A DNA stretch of 64,000 nucleotides from Cladorhizidae sp. MBARI D1340-BT2 (lineage: Eukaryota > Porifera > Demospongiae > Poecilosclerida > Cladorhizidae). This document shows positions 34,871 to 46,389 of this stretch, piece after piece. The DNA lies in the NCBI GenBank assembly GCA_028752905.1, contig JAQNBH010000013.1:27834739-27898738 (forward strand), written 5' to 3'. The notes beneath the pieces were generated by a model. That model had not been told where the DNA came from and did no database searches. It saw only the letters and a list, made by a program, of their open reading frames with translations. Numbering within the stretch: the first letter of the stretch is position 1; each line of letters starts with the position of its first letter. The translations under genes were made by a program, and so were the position numbers.

Positions 34871-35123
34871 GACAACAAAGAAAGTGATGTCACTTCAGGC
34901 GATGGTGGCTTCAAGTAACATGCACTACCACCAAAACTTAATGGATGGGTTCTTCACCTTGCCTAACCCGTCTATAAAATGTCATAAAAATCTATCTGTA
35001 CATTTTTGTTTAGTCCTGCTAACAGGCTGGGGTGGAAACAACCTCCTTGGTGGACGCAATAATCATAATAATAAAAACACGATAACATTAACAACACGAT
35101 AACATTAATAAGAAGAGGCTCAC

Positions 35124-35330
35124 CCTTTCCCGGCATCTCTTCCATGCTCCTCCTCCTCCTCCTCCGGAAATCTAACTGCCTTGAGAATGCCAACGGCAGC
35201 AGTGGTCTGTTGGGTCGCTCCATGCCCCACCACGTGGTCGGCATGGCAATGAGTACGATCTTCAAAGAACACCTCTCTCTTCTCATTCATACGAGGACCG
35301 TAGAGCAAATTCCGAAGCTCAGAAGTATTC
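35124..35330 (-). CDS. RSBN1: RSBN1/KDM9-like protein, exon with the HxD iron-binding motif
   Basis: 207 nt. The acceptor is CTCCATCCAG (AG at 35332-35331) and the donor is AAAGG|GTGAGC (GT at 35123-35122). The exon encodes NTSELRNLLYGPRMNEKREV, then FFEDRTHCHADHVVG and QTTAAVGILKAVRF, matching the RSBN1 family. HAD at 35237-35245 is the likely HxD of the Fe(II)/2-oxoglutarate site; that role is inferred from the family. A Glu run (EEEEEE) near the end replaces sequence that is different in vertebrates. It ends with two bases carried over, which join in frame to the exon at 32451. Upstream exons were not recognised. Confidence 0.9.
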
Positions 35331-35394
35331 CTGGATGGAGTCAAGATAAAGTACAAGGAGATGAATGTTTCTGTCATAGACTCACAGCGATGTT

Positions 35395-35665
35395 GTCAAC
35401 ATTCTTCAACCCAGTGTGGTGTTGGTCCCAAGTGTCAACCTACTTCAACCTGCCTCGACCCTGGTCCAGTGTGTGTCCCCATAGAGCTATTGTCAACCTA
35501 CTTCAACCTGCCTCAACCCAGTGTGGTATTGGTCCAGTGTGTCCCCCCATAGAGTTATTGTCAACCTACTTCAACCTGCCTCGACCCAGTGTGGTGTTGG
35601 TCCAGTGTGTGTCCCCATAGAGCTATTGCCAACCTTCAACCTGCCTCAACCCAGTATGGTGTGTG
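35395..35665. repeat. Minisatellite, ~60-bp unit, about 5 copies
   Basis: The unit contains TGTCAACCTACTTCAACCTG then CCTCRACCCAGTGTGGT and CAGTGTGTGTCCCCATAGAG. The plus-strand ORFs here are reads of the repeat. Confidence 0.85.
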
Positions 35666-36188
35666 TCAAGTTTTACAGGTGTTTGGATAATGATGTATTA
35701 GCTAGTGCAAAATCTATAGTGCAGTACATGCAGGGTTTATAACAAGTGCTAAAGCTAATAATAGCACATGCAGAGGTTAATACTAGCTTGCAAAGAAGCC
35801 TAAAAAATGCCAAGTGGCTATGACCATGTAATTCCATGACGGATGGCAAGTGAACAATAATTGTGGCCATGGAAACTCTTAGAACATTGAAAATCTGGAT
35901 AAGCTCTGTAGGTGCAAACTTGGACATCGTCGGGGGGAAATAATTATATTGAATCGAAGAATTTGAATTGCGTAGGCACTTATTCTTGATACACACATGC
36001 CCAATCGATTATTGTAATTAGTTATAAAACTTCATTTCAGGTTCAACGGGGTCAGCGAGCATTTTTTTTTGTGTGTGTGTGGTTGATGACCTCAACTGCC
36101 TTCGTGAACTCCTGGCTTTTGTTACTGTTTGTGGAAGTTATTATTTGGTGGAAAGCTGCACAGGCAACGGTGACTACCAGGAACCACC

Positions 36189-36241
36189 ATGAATTCCTTC
36201 ACTTTTGAGCAAGGAGGCACTCCTGGATGGATATCTCTGCT
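36189..36241 (+). CDS. Candidate first exon, weak
   Basis: CCACCATG at 36185-36191 opens an 18-codon stretch, MNSFTFEQGGTPGWISL, that runs into a good donor (CT|GTAAGT at 36242). No homologue was recognised and no downstream exon was found nearby, so this may be chance. Confidence 0.15.
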
Positions 36242-36244
36242 GTA

Positions 36245-38415
36245 AGTTTGTTACAGACATCGAGCGACGTAGGGCTTGCGTAGCTTTTGCTTGCTTACTT
36301 TGACGGATCTGATTCTTATACTAAACTTCTACTGGCATTCTAATGTCTTGAACAATTTCAAATTTATTCTTAAAAAGTTATACATACATACATTGCTTAA
36401 AGTATTACAATAAGCCACAAATAAAGATGGCGTTCAATCGTCTAATTCAAGCATATCCAAGGCCCTGAAGTAAGTTCCTAGTAGCCAACAACAAATAGAG
36501 ATTGCTAGCAATTCTGGGCTCTACCCCAAGTGGTTGTGCCTTGTACAGTATTGTAATGTCTACCCATTCCTCAGCAAAATGTCTATATTCGCAGCTCATG
36601 GGTGGGGGGGGGGGGGGGGGGGAGGGGGGGATGGACACTCACAGAGCATCTTGCATCTTCCAGGAAATGGAGTCTGTACAGAAAGGCACAAGAAGCTATG
36701 GTTGCTAGGTCTTGGGCAGTAGCTAACTGATGGTCAGCTGGCTAAGAACAGATGTAGCCTGACTAGTTGCCCTTTGCTAATTGCTCGATTCTTCTACAGC
36801 ATATTTCTTACAAGTAATCCCCCAAACTACAGGTGTGTACATCTTGGGTTGTCTTGTCTTATACCAAGCTGAGTACAAAGCTCACTCTTATGAATGCAGT
36901 CTTATTACTAGAGCTACATGTGCATGGAGTATCACAATAAAATTACAGTCCATTTCCTTTTAGTTTAGCACTGTCGGCCTTAAATACATTTCAAATATCA
37001 CTTAAAATGGATTTATTGTGTTTTTTTCCTGTTTGTGTACATAAGTTGTTGTTATTATTTTTTAACGCACTGGCTTCATCATCTCCAGTTGGGTATTCCA
37101 TTAGCTGTGTTGACGGCAAAAGCTAATCTAGTTTCCAGTTGAGTGGTCTGTCAGCTGTGGCGACGTCAAGAGGGCCACTCTAGATGGATCGTTGCGTCAG
37201 TCCCGTCCCAAAGTTGTTGGGCTGTTCCAATTGACCCTCAGCTGCTGCTGTGATATCAAGGGAAACGTACAGTCCTCTGCCGACTCCAGGCAAACATTAT
37301 CGACGGAACAAAACAAATGCATTAAAAAATTATTTTAAAACCTCCCTTCCTCCCCATCTCTCTCTCTCTCTGTCGTCCTCCTCATTTTTGGTTCGCATAA
37401 AAATTAGCTAACAAACTGGACAATGAGAATGGAAATTCAATTGACTTCATGTACATGTACAGATCATGGAATTCCCAGTTTTTACTACATCTCTATTAGG
37501 TCTAATGTAGGGACGTCGCCACAAACGACACCTGGGACATCTTTACAGAGTTTGCAGCCACTGGGTTGTCCTTGAATATTCTTATAGCATCTTAGGAAGA
37601 CAGTTAAATGAATGATAGATCCGTTGCTGATCGTTCATTTAACTAACAGTCATAGTTCATTTAAAAAGGGTCCTGTAAATGCTTGTATCCACTGTGTTAA
37701 ATTCTTGTTTCATTTCTAGTCAATTTTTTGTTTTTAAATAAAAACAGTTTCGTCTTGTTTCTATTTGTATGTTTTTGTAGGTCAGCCACCTACAAGAAGT
37801 TACTCAGTGTAACACCAGAACATGTTAATATTTATTACTGAAGTAGAGAAGTGCCTATAATTATATGTATCATATAACACACATGAAAGATCTGTGATGT
37901 TGACTATTGTAACAGCTTCTGAGGAAACCAAATGATCACTTATTGGTATCAAAACTGCAATTATTGGTGACTCAGCTCAGTTCTGTGCTGTTAACTAATT
38001 ATAAGCTATGTATTTCAAGTATATATCAAGTTCCTGGTTTTGTTGGAGCTTTGTTTGTTTAAGTATTGTCACAAGAGTCGAGTTCTGAGGAAACCAACTG
38101 TTCACTTCACTGCTGTAAAATGTGAAGTTGCTTTCTGTCAACTCGGCTATTGCACGCGTAAAAACACGTTTATGGAAATGACGATTCTTTACCATATTCC
38201 CGGTGTTTGTGGTGGAGAAACATGACAGTTTGGAGTCTTCTGTCTTCTGATAGTAAAATTATGACAAATCAAATAGACATATTCTATGAAGAAATATTCA
38301 CAGATAGATGTTGCTAAATTAAGAAACGGGTTGGTCTTGGAGTCATCTGGTAGTAAAATTATGACTAAGATCATACATGTTATGTATGGGACGAAAAGCT
38401 GATACAAGAAGTTGA
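36245..38415. other. Non-coding stretch, nothing recognised
   Basis: Contains a G-rich run at 36600-36630 (nearly pure G) and otherwise AT-rich sequence. The short ORFs have no motif. Confidence 0.4.
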
Positions 38416-38438
38416 ACAAGAAAATTCACGGTTTTTAC

Positions 38439-38544
38439 GGGGGGGGGGGGGGGGGGGGGGGGGGGTTAGGCTCCACGCTTAGTGGCTGAAGATACCATTT
38501 ATGAACTAAGCTGCCAAAGCAAGTGTTAGCTGAGAATAATCTTT

Positions 38545-38575
<31 letters not shown>
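38439..38575. repeat. Two long poly-G tracts
   Basis: Runs of about 26 and about 29 consecutive G lie near 38440-38465 and 38547-38575, about 80 bp apart. The second directly precedes a TTAA-flanked element end. Confidence 0.85.
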
Positions 38576-38577
<2 letters not shown>

Positions 38578-38940
38578 TTAAGGGGGACTGGTTGCGACTT
38601 TGGAGCTCCATGGATTCTGCATACTTCTCTTCAAAAGATAGATCTCTCAGGTGCTCACTTTTGAACTAAAATGGTGCATAGCTATAACTGTGCCGAAGTT
38701 AACTGCAGCCTAAGTGGGGTACCTCCAAGGCAAGAAAGATGGCTAGAGGCGCTGTGCTTAATGCTGCAGGCAGGATCTATAGCAAGGGTCGCTCTAATCA
38801 TAGACAATCATACTGTAGGTGTGCCTACTTCACGTATAATATCTACATTCCTTGCTCATACTGACTCTGCAATAACCCATCCACCGACCTCGATTCTGAA
38901 CTGGTACAGAAGCTGTCATGGACTCATAATACAGTTCTAA
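38578..38940 (+). mobile_element. Partial, diverged TTAA-flanked element
   Basis: TTAA at 38578-38581 is followed by GGGGGACTGG and then sequence homologous to 49990-50270: TTTGGAGCTC, GATTCTGCA, then TCAAAAGATAGATCTCTC and GATGGCTAGAGG. The right end was not found. Confidence 0.6.
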
Positions 38941-39334
38941 TATGATTGCTTGTTTTCGGGAGAGGAGGTTTTTTTTGTTTTCTTTTCTTTTGTTCAATGT
39001 GTTTACCTTTTGGGAAAAGGCTTCAATGTCAGGTTTGTGAGACGCGTGTTGATGGAAGATTGGTGTAGCCAGCTCTCCGTTTTACTCTCTCAAGCCAGCA
39101 GAACCCTGTGGTAACCACTTCAGCACACGCGTAAAAAAATACTGGTGACTTGACAAGAGCTTTAATTAATTAGTGCACATCAAAATCCTCCAAGGAAAAG
39201 GAAAGGTGACTCCATGTTTGATATTGCCGTCAAACAGCTCAGCCAGGCAGTCTTTTAAAAAGCTAGCTTCTTCAAGGTTACATGTTAGTTGGATGTAGTT
39301 GGCATGTGTGATATGTATGTACATGTATGTATCT

Positions 39335-39975
39335 TGTCAACATCGGCCTTGACTTGCTCTTTGCCTAGAACAAGTCCTAGCCCTTTAGCATCTCGTCAAC
39401 ATTAGCCCTGACCAGCCCTGACACTAGCCATAGCACTTGAGCATCTTGTCAACATGGGCCTGGCACTAGAACAAGCTTAGTCACAGCCCTTGAGCATCTT
39501 GTCAACACGGGCCCTGACCAGCTCTGACCCTAGAACAAGCCTTGCCCTTGAGCATCTTGTCAACATGGATCTGGACTAGCCCAGGTACTTGACCAAGCCC
39601 TAGTGCTAGCCCTTGAGCATCTTGTCAACATGGGCCTGACCATGCCTAGCCCTAGAACAAGCCCTAGTCTTAGTCCTTGAGCATCTTGTCAACATGGGCC
39701 TGGCCCTAGAACAAGCCCTAGTCTTAGTCCTTGAGCATCTTGTCAACATGGGCCTGACCATGCCTAGCCCTAGAACAAGCCCTAGTCTTAGTCCTTGAGC
39801 ATCTTGTCAACATGGGCCTGACCATGCCTGGCCCTAGAACAAGCCCTAGTCTTAGTCCTTGAGCATCTTGTCAATATTGGCCCTAACCATCCCTGGGCCT
39901 AGTCTTAGTCTTAGGCCTTGAGTATCTTGTCAACATGGGGACTGCCCATGTCTGGCTTTAGAACAAGCCCCAGTC
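39335..39975. repeat. Minisatellite, ~60-65-bp unit, about 10 copies
   Basis: The unit contains TTGAGCATCTTGTCAACATG, then GGCCTGACCATGCCTAGCCC and TAGAACAAGCCCTAGTCTTA. The central copies (39600-39880) are the most uniform. Confidence 0.9.
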
Positions 39976-40275
39976 TTAAGGCTGGTTCACAATACCTTTT
40001 TTCTGATGTGTCACGTCCTCAAGCGTTCTCAAAAGAAGCATTCTAACGCGTCCGCATGGTTCACAATGTTGTTCCAAGACGCGTGTTGTGAATGGAATTC
40101 CGACCTTTGACCTCGTTATTGAATGTGGCGAATACTCAAATACTTGGGAATCCGACTTCGACGACAGCTGATGATGACTACGAGGAGCACATCCATAGAG
40201 CTCTTAGAGACTCCGCTTAGCGTAGTTTTCTAAATAATCTGCAGGTTGACAAAATCACATGCGATGAAGAAGCAG

Positions 40276-40500
40276 TCTGATTGGCTGGACGGATGAGGAT
40301 GCTTCACACCTGGATGCAAAAATAGAACTGAAAACTGAAGTCTATCCGAACATCGTGTCGTGTCCTAAAGCTAGAATGCGTCGCATGGTTCATACGATGT
40401 TTGAGGATGCGTTGCATCGTGACGCGACGTTCGGATAGATTTCAGTTCTATTTTTGCATCCAGGTGTGAAGCGTCCTCATCCGTCCAGCCAATCAGATTG
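40276..40500. mobile_element. Foldback element with ~80-bp arms
   Basis: The left arm TCTGATTGGCTGGACGGATG ... TGCAAAAATAGAACTGAAAA is repeated in reverse complement at 40418-40499. The segment before it (39985-40275) starts with GGCTGGTTCACAATAC, a motif that recurs at 42182 and may be another element end. Confidence 0.65.
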
Positions 40501-40507
40501 TACAAGG

Positions 40508-40707
40508 CAGGGTTTCATTTAGAAAATTGTCCAAGGGGGGGCAACCGGAGAAATCTGGATATTAAGGGGGGGGGCAACCGGAGAAATCTGGATATTAAGG
40601 GGGGGGGGCATGATGTCAAGCATTCAATAAGAATTTTAATAATACAATTTCCAAGGGGGGGACAAAAAGGTTCAGCCACCCCCCCACCCCCCCTAAATGA
40701 AACCCTG
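40508..40707. mobile_element. Non-autonomous hAT element D (200 bp)
   Basis: Ends CAGGGTTTCATTTAGAAAAT and complement CAGGGTTTCATTTAGGGGGG. The 5-bp duplication CAAGG lies at 40503-40507 and 40708-40712. Inside is a direct repeat GGGGCAACCGGAGAAATCTG (two copies) and G-rich subterminal runs. It has no coding capacity and would be moved by a related transposase in trans. Confidence 0.85.
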
Positions 40708-41004
40708 CAAGGTACAAGGTGCTTTGTGATGGGTACAGTCAAAGGTTTCTCCTAAGATCTCCGCCAATCTTGAAACTGCTGTACTCTTCCCGACATCGCA
40801 AGCCTTGTTGCTGTTTTTAAGTGCGTATCTAACAATTTCCACTTGCATATTCATGACCAGTTGCTGTAGAGAATGCCAAGAGCAACTATGGACGTCCAGA
40901 ATTCTTTCCTAGCTTGGCTAGGGCTAGCACTAAAGCTAGGGCTAGAGCTGGAGGTAGACATAAAACAGGGGCTAGAGCTACGTGTAGGACTGGGGCTGGG
41001 CTAG

Positions 41005-41305
41005 AAGCTAGGGCTAGAGATATAGAGCAAGTAGGGCTAGAGATATAGAGCTAGGGCTAGAGATATAGAGCTAGGGCTAGAGATATAGAGCTAGGGCTAG
41101 AGATATAGAGCTAGGGCTAGAGATATAGAGCTAGGGCTAGAGATATAGAGCTAGGGCTAGAGATATAGAGCTAGGGCTAGAGATATAGAGCTAGGGCTAG
41201 AGATATAGAGCTAGGGCTAGAGATATAGAGCTAGGGCTAGAGATATAGAGCTAGGGCTAGAGATATAGAGCTAGGGCTAGAGATATAGAGCTAGGGCTAG
41301 AGGTA
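41005..41305. repeat. 20-bp minisatellite, about 14 near-identical copies
   Basis: The unit is GGGCTAGAGATATAGAGCTA. Copies from about 41030 to 41300 are almost perfectly uniform; diverged GGGCTAGAGCT-type copies extend left to 40915. Low divergence suggests recent expansion or array homogenisation. Confidence 0.95.
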
Positions 41306-41412
41306 AATGTATATAGCTTTTGACAAGGACTACAGCTAGGGTTAGAAGATGCTAGCTCAAGACACAGGACTAGGCTAGGGGGACAACAAGCATGAAAATT
41401 AGACATCCACGG

Positions 41413-41595
41413 CAGGGTTTCATTTAGAAAATTGTCCAAGTGGGGTCAACTGGCGGAATCTGGATTTTACGGGGGGGGGGGGGGGGGGAGGGGACATGAT
41501 GGTTAAAGATGTGACAAAGCTTCTAATGATACAATTTCCAAGTGGGAGTAAAAAGGTTTCAAGGGGGCAGCCCCCCCCCCCTAAATGAAACCCTG
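41413..41595. mobile_element. Non-autonomous hAT element E (183 bp)
   Basis: Same ends as element D (CAGGGTTTCATTTAG on both sides). Flanks are CACGG at 41408-41412 and CATGG at 41596-41600, a 5-bp duplication with one C-to-T difference. The internal sequence matches element D, including GATACAATTTCCAAG. Confidence 0.8.
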
Positions 41596-41639
41596 CATGG
41601 ATTGGATATCCTGGGAATACACGATACCATGCAACTTGA

Positions 41640-43190
41640 AGCCGCATCATATGACCGTGGTCCCCCCCCCCCCCCCCCCCCCCTCCCCCCTCCCCCAAAG
41701 GGTACTCTCCTTGTGGGGATGTGCCTCACCTTTCGCGCACTCACAGATGTCGGGGACAATACAGCAGCCATGTTTAGGCTTCACAATATATTCTTCATTT
41801 AACAACACTTAACACATATTCCACACCTATTCTCACCACAACACACTGCATCCATGCTCCACCACATGTAGGAACATGCATATTGAATGCATACACTAAT
41901 TCTAATGTGGTTCTGTGCATTCAATCAAGGCATCCACAGCAATTAAATGATGCGGGTGCCACTGTATTCAAGGGCGTGGAGTAAGAGGGTGTGGCCTACT
42001 CAAGGGAAAGCTGTATAATAATAGTGGCACATGCATTGCTTAGCAACTGTAGCACGTACACACTTACATGTAACTACCGTAATAGTAGCACACTCATAGG
42101 CTTAGCAACTGAGTAGTAGCATGTGCACACTTACATGTAACTACCGTAATAGTGGCACACTCATAGGCTTAGCAACTGAAGTCTGGTTCACAACACAATG
42201 CCAGCCAATCCGTTGCATGCATTGCATCAATACGTTGCGCTGACATAGTGAACACGCAACACACTGGACCAGATAGACATAGCTCAGCCGATGGGGAGTG
42301 GACATGAGCAGGACTCGACTCAACTCTAGCGCCAATTCTATTGCATCAGACCAATCAAAATGCTAGAATCTAGCATGTTTAGCGTCCAGTATTGCGGCTG
42401 GCTGGCTGTACACCATGCAACGGACCAAAGTGCAACACGCACACAGAGGAATGGATTGCAATCTATCAAGTTGTGAGCCTGACTTACCAATTCAATGCAG
42501 ACTAATGATTGCCATGTATAACGTAAGAATAAACTTCTCAAACTCTAAGGATGGAAACACAATAAGCTGCACTTTGGTACGAGCATCTGCTCCGTTGAAG
42601 CAAGCAAACAAAAGCTATGGCCACGTCGCTATATGTCTACAACAAACATTAGAGCAAAGAGGTTCATCCAGGAGCACCTCCTTGCTCAGAAACTAAGGGA
42701 TTCAGAGTGATTCCTGGCAAGCACAGGTGCTTGTGGTGCTTTCCACCAAAGGAAAACTTCCAGAAACAGTAGCAAAAGCCAGGAAGAGACCATTATTGAA
42801 GGCAGTTGCAATTGTCAAGACATTAAAAAATATTAATTCACATTTGCCGGAAGTCAAGTTTTATAACTATTTTAAATCAATACACCAGTAGTCTACTGGG
42901 CATGTGCATACGGAGAATAGGCGCATAATACTGTACAAACACTTTGATTTAATTAAAACAATTCCCGATGATGTCGTGGTTTGCGTCATATGGTGTTTAC
43001 ATGGCGTTTAATTGGTTAATAGTGCAATGAGAATACACTTAGAAACTACTAGTGGAACATGAACTCACTGTGGGTTTCAGGGGGGGGGGGGGATTCACAA
43101 TTTGAGTTTGCTGCCAAAACTGTTATTATCTCAGCGTTCCTGCAGGGATTACTCATAAGATGTGGTGTTTTGACGCCGCAAAGTCTGGTA
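41640..43190. other. Non-coding stretch, mostly unrecognised
   Basis: Contains C-rich runs at 41660-41695, a twofold ~65-bp repeat around 42040-42180 (TTAGCAACTG, ACTTACATGTAACTACCGTA) and a G-run at 43080. No coding motif was recognised. Confidence 0.4.
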
Positions 43191-43197
43191 ACCACGA

Positions 43198-43474
43198 AGT
43201 ACACAGCAGAGCAAAAGTCAAAAGTGGTCGGTTGGTGGTTCAAGGACAAGTCCTATGCAAATGCTGATATCTTGTGAGTTGAATGTGTGGTAGAGTGAAC
43301 TCCATGTGCTAACATGATCAAATACTGCAATTCTGAACCCACTAGTTGATCATTGTAATGCACAGAGCTCACTAGTACCAAACACTTCGAACTCACCGGC
43401 ATATCAGTGCCTCATATCAGTAGGACTCCTCGAGTCACCAAATTGACCACTTTTGACTTCTGCTCTGTAGTATA
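43198..43474. repeat. Inverted repeat, ~40-bp arms
   Basis: AGTACACAGCAGAGCAAAAG TCAAAAGTGG at 43198-43230 is repeated in reverse complement at 43440-43474. It could be a small foldback element; no duplication was identified. Confidence 0.6.
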
Positions 43475-43767
43475 CTTAATGCTTATCACACCTTCCGTCC
43501 AATCTACTTATGATTACTATTGGAAGGGTGGTTACAATTAGAAGGGCGGTTACTATTGATTGCAGCTGTGAAGGAGTTCAAGTGCTTGTTTGGAGGACTT
43601 CTAATCAGTGCCAGTGGTTCAACGTTGGAGTAAGAAGTCAAAAAGGTCCAATCCCTGCTAGTGCCTAGAATATTTTTCCGATTTTTTCCCACCTTGCCCT
43701 CAATTCTCAGTTTATAAGCTAATGGGCAATTGCTTGGGCGCGTCTTATTTACTATTTGCCTCCCGCT

Positions 43768-44125
43768 TACAATTGGAAGGGTTATAATTGGAAGGGTTAT
43801 AATTTGAAGGGTTATAATTGGAAGGGTGATTACTATTACAAATTGAGACAGAGCTACTGGTTACAATTGGAGGGGCGGTCACAATTGGAGGTGGTTTATA
43901 ATTGGAGGGGGTTACAATTGGAGTGGTGGTTACTCTATAATTGGAGGGGCAGTTACAATTAGAGGGGTTACAATTGGAGGTGGTTTATAATTGGAGGGGA
44001 TTGGGGTGGTTAAAATTGGAGGGGTGGTTACTGTACAATTGGAGGGGCAGTTGCAATTAGAGGGGGTTACAATTGGAGGTGGTTTATAATTGGAGGGGGT
44101 TACAATTGGAGTGGTGGTTACTGTA
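43768..44125 (+). repeat. Minisatellite, TACAATTGGAGGGG type, left array
   Basis: Units of 17-19 bp such as GGTTACAATTGGAGGGGC, with forms reading TTATAATTGGAAGGG at the left edge. A few diverged units lie at 43515-43555. The same unit in the same orientation forms the array at 46390-46905. Confidence 0.9.
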
Positions 44126-44379
44126 CCACAGCTAGAAATAACAGGGTTCATTGGTCATTTTGGAGCAATTCACCAATTTGCCAGACCAAACCACTGCTTG
44201 GCCAGATTGTCCTAACAGCAAATAACAAGCTAAGTGGCTACTACTAGTCAGCTGCTTAGTGCAGGGTTATCAGGAAGTAAAATTCACTTAGTGTTGTGAA
44301 AAAGAAAAAGGAGGGGGGAAAAAACATAGTGTGGTTAGCTAATAGCATCTCTTAAATAATAATAATAATTAAAAAAATT

Positions 44380-46217
44380 TAAAGAAGGTTCTGGAAGAAG
44401 CAGCTGTTAGTTTGTCTGAACAGTGCCCACCACCTGGTAAGTTTGTGTATAGGATAACAGTGCTGATGATTCTGGACTAGTCTAGACTGTTTGTAGACTA
44501 GCACCATTGTTAGTGAATGTTACTGAGCTAGTTTTTGTTATATAGATCCACTGACACTGGTAATATAGATGATGAGGTGTTTCTTGTGTTGTGGTGTGAT
44601 ATCAGTGGAGGTGATGAAAAAGTTCATACTAATATGAGCTACTTTGCAGACCTAAGCAGAATATTTGCAGGATAGTTTAGGAAGAATTGGTATAACAGCA
44701 ATTGATGCAGACCAATGTAAAATGTTGGTAGGTATTGGCACAGATGGTGCCTCACTCAGCCAGCTGCTAGGGGTCTGAAAGGTCTTATTGAAAAGGAGAT
44801 TCCTTGGGTGCACTGGAGCTGGTGTTTGGCACATCGGCTTGAATTGGCTGTTAAGGATGCCCTTAGAGGCACTTCTTTTGATGACATGCTTCTTTTATTT
44901 CATTTATGACAAATCCCCAAAGAAATGCAGGGAACTGGAAGATGTCATTAAAGACCTTCAGCAATTCATTCAGTTCAATGATACAGGAATTAAGCCGATT
45001 AGAGCAAATGGTTCTCGCTGGTTAACACACAAACTTAACGCAATGAAGCGAGTTCTGGCCAAGTTTGGTGCATACGCCAGCCATTTGGTAGCTTTATCCC
45101 AGGACACTTCTGTTAAAGCTGCAGACCGTGCTAAGCTTCATGGTTATTGTAGCAAATCGGGTAAATGCTAAATACATTTTAGGATGTGCTTTTTTCTGTG
45201 ACCTGCTTTCTCATTCAGCAAAGTTATGCAGTATGATAGTTTGGATGTTTTAGGGGCATTCACTAGCCTTCTTTGTACTGTAAAGGAAGTGAATAAGCTC
45301 AGCTCTAGGTCACTACTGCAGCATTGGCCTACTTATGCAGCTACACTCAAAAACCTCACTGAGGAAGCTGGTACTAAAATGTACCAGCAGCAACATCTGC
45401 AACGCTTTGATCAAGCTGTACAACACTTTTCCTCCCACTCTAAAGAGTACTATACTTCAATCATTAGCTGTCTGAAGTCTAGATTGGAATGGTCAGATCT
45501 GGAGTTTATACTTGACGTGATTTTTTTTCCTTGTTACTCAAGGTTGGCAGAAAATTATTGACGAGGAGAACAAGTCTGAGGTCGATGAAGAGAATGCAGA
45601 TGTTAGTGATGCTGCTGGTAGTTGCCACCAATTTGAAGCAATCAACCGATTACGTTGGAGGTTTAGGGGGTTCCTCTTGGAGCAGCTGGAGTGGAAATTG
45701 GTCAAATCTTGATGAGTTTTGTGAAATGTTATTGTGTGCAACACTCTCTCAACTACCAATTATCAAGCAGTGTGGTGGAAACACTTCCATTCTCCTATTG
45801 CTACTGATTGGTCCAATGTACTCATTCTTGCACAGCTCTTATTTACACTACCAGTTTCAAATGGTAAACTTGAAAGAGTGTTCTCCACCATGAAAAACAT
45901 CTAAGTAGAGAAACGATCCGCTCTCAGCAATGAAATGCTTGATGACCTGCTTGCTATTAACATTGATCAGTTTAGTACAAACAATTTCAGTGCTGATCGT
46001 AGTATTGAGTTATGGTGGGAAATTACAGCTAGACGTCCAAACCAGTGGCCGAGGAGGAAGTACAGGAAGAAAGCCTGCTACTGCTACACCAAGCACCTCA
46101 GCATTGGTAGTGAATGAAGATGAAGAGAATGAGTCAGACAGAAGTAGTGAGTCTGGTGACAATCTTCCTTTAGAAGACTGGGATAACTGGATGGAGAACA
46201 TGCTTTGTCGTACTTAA
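44380..46217 (+). pseudogene. hAT-type transposase relic (ZNF862-like)
   Basis: Successive frames give VLEEAAVSLSEQCPPP near 44390, EVFLVLWCDISGG near 44573, a His/Leu-rich VHWSWCLAHRLELAVKDA piece near 44810, then NGSRWLTHKLNAMKRVLAKF (45007-45066), LDVLGAFTSLLCTVKEVNKL (45241-45300) and the C-terminal block FTLPVSNGKLERVFSTMKNI (45843-45902). LLAINIDQF and IELWWEITARRPNQW follow (to 46050). This is a second hAT lineage, distinct from the CAGGG family. Several frameshifts and a stop after the VFSTMKNI motif make it inactive. Its terminal repeats were not found; minisatellites of one type lie on both sides. Confidence 0.75.
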
Positions 46218-46389
46218 CTTTTCATGCTGTATTGTCATTTTTTTAATTTTTATGAATCATACTATTATTATTGCAAGTATACCAACATTTAGTAGAAGTA
46301 TAATGACTGACCAATATTAGAAAATGACCTTGCAAATCTTATTATGCTAGGACACCAGTCCTACCAACATCAAAACCTTATTTCTAGCT

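Larger units (their letters stand above)
32452..35123 (-). other. 2.7-kb intron of the RSBN1-like gene
   Basis: Bounded by GT at 35123-35122 and AG at 32453-32452 in matching phase. It contains a long C-run (32790-32820) and the 32915-34605 inverted-repeat element with other insertions inside it. Confidence 0.85.

Noticed and set aside
35144..35620. 158-codon plus-strand ORF
   Set aside because: The first half is antisense to the HxD exon and the rest is the 60-bp minisatellite.
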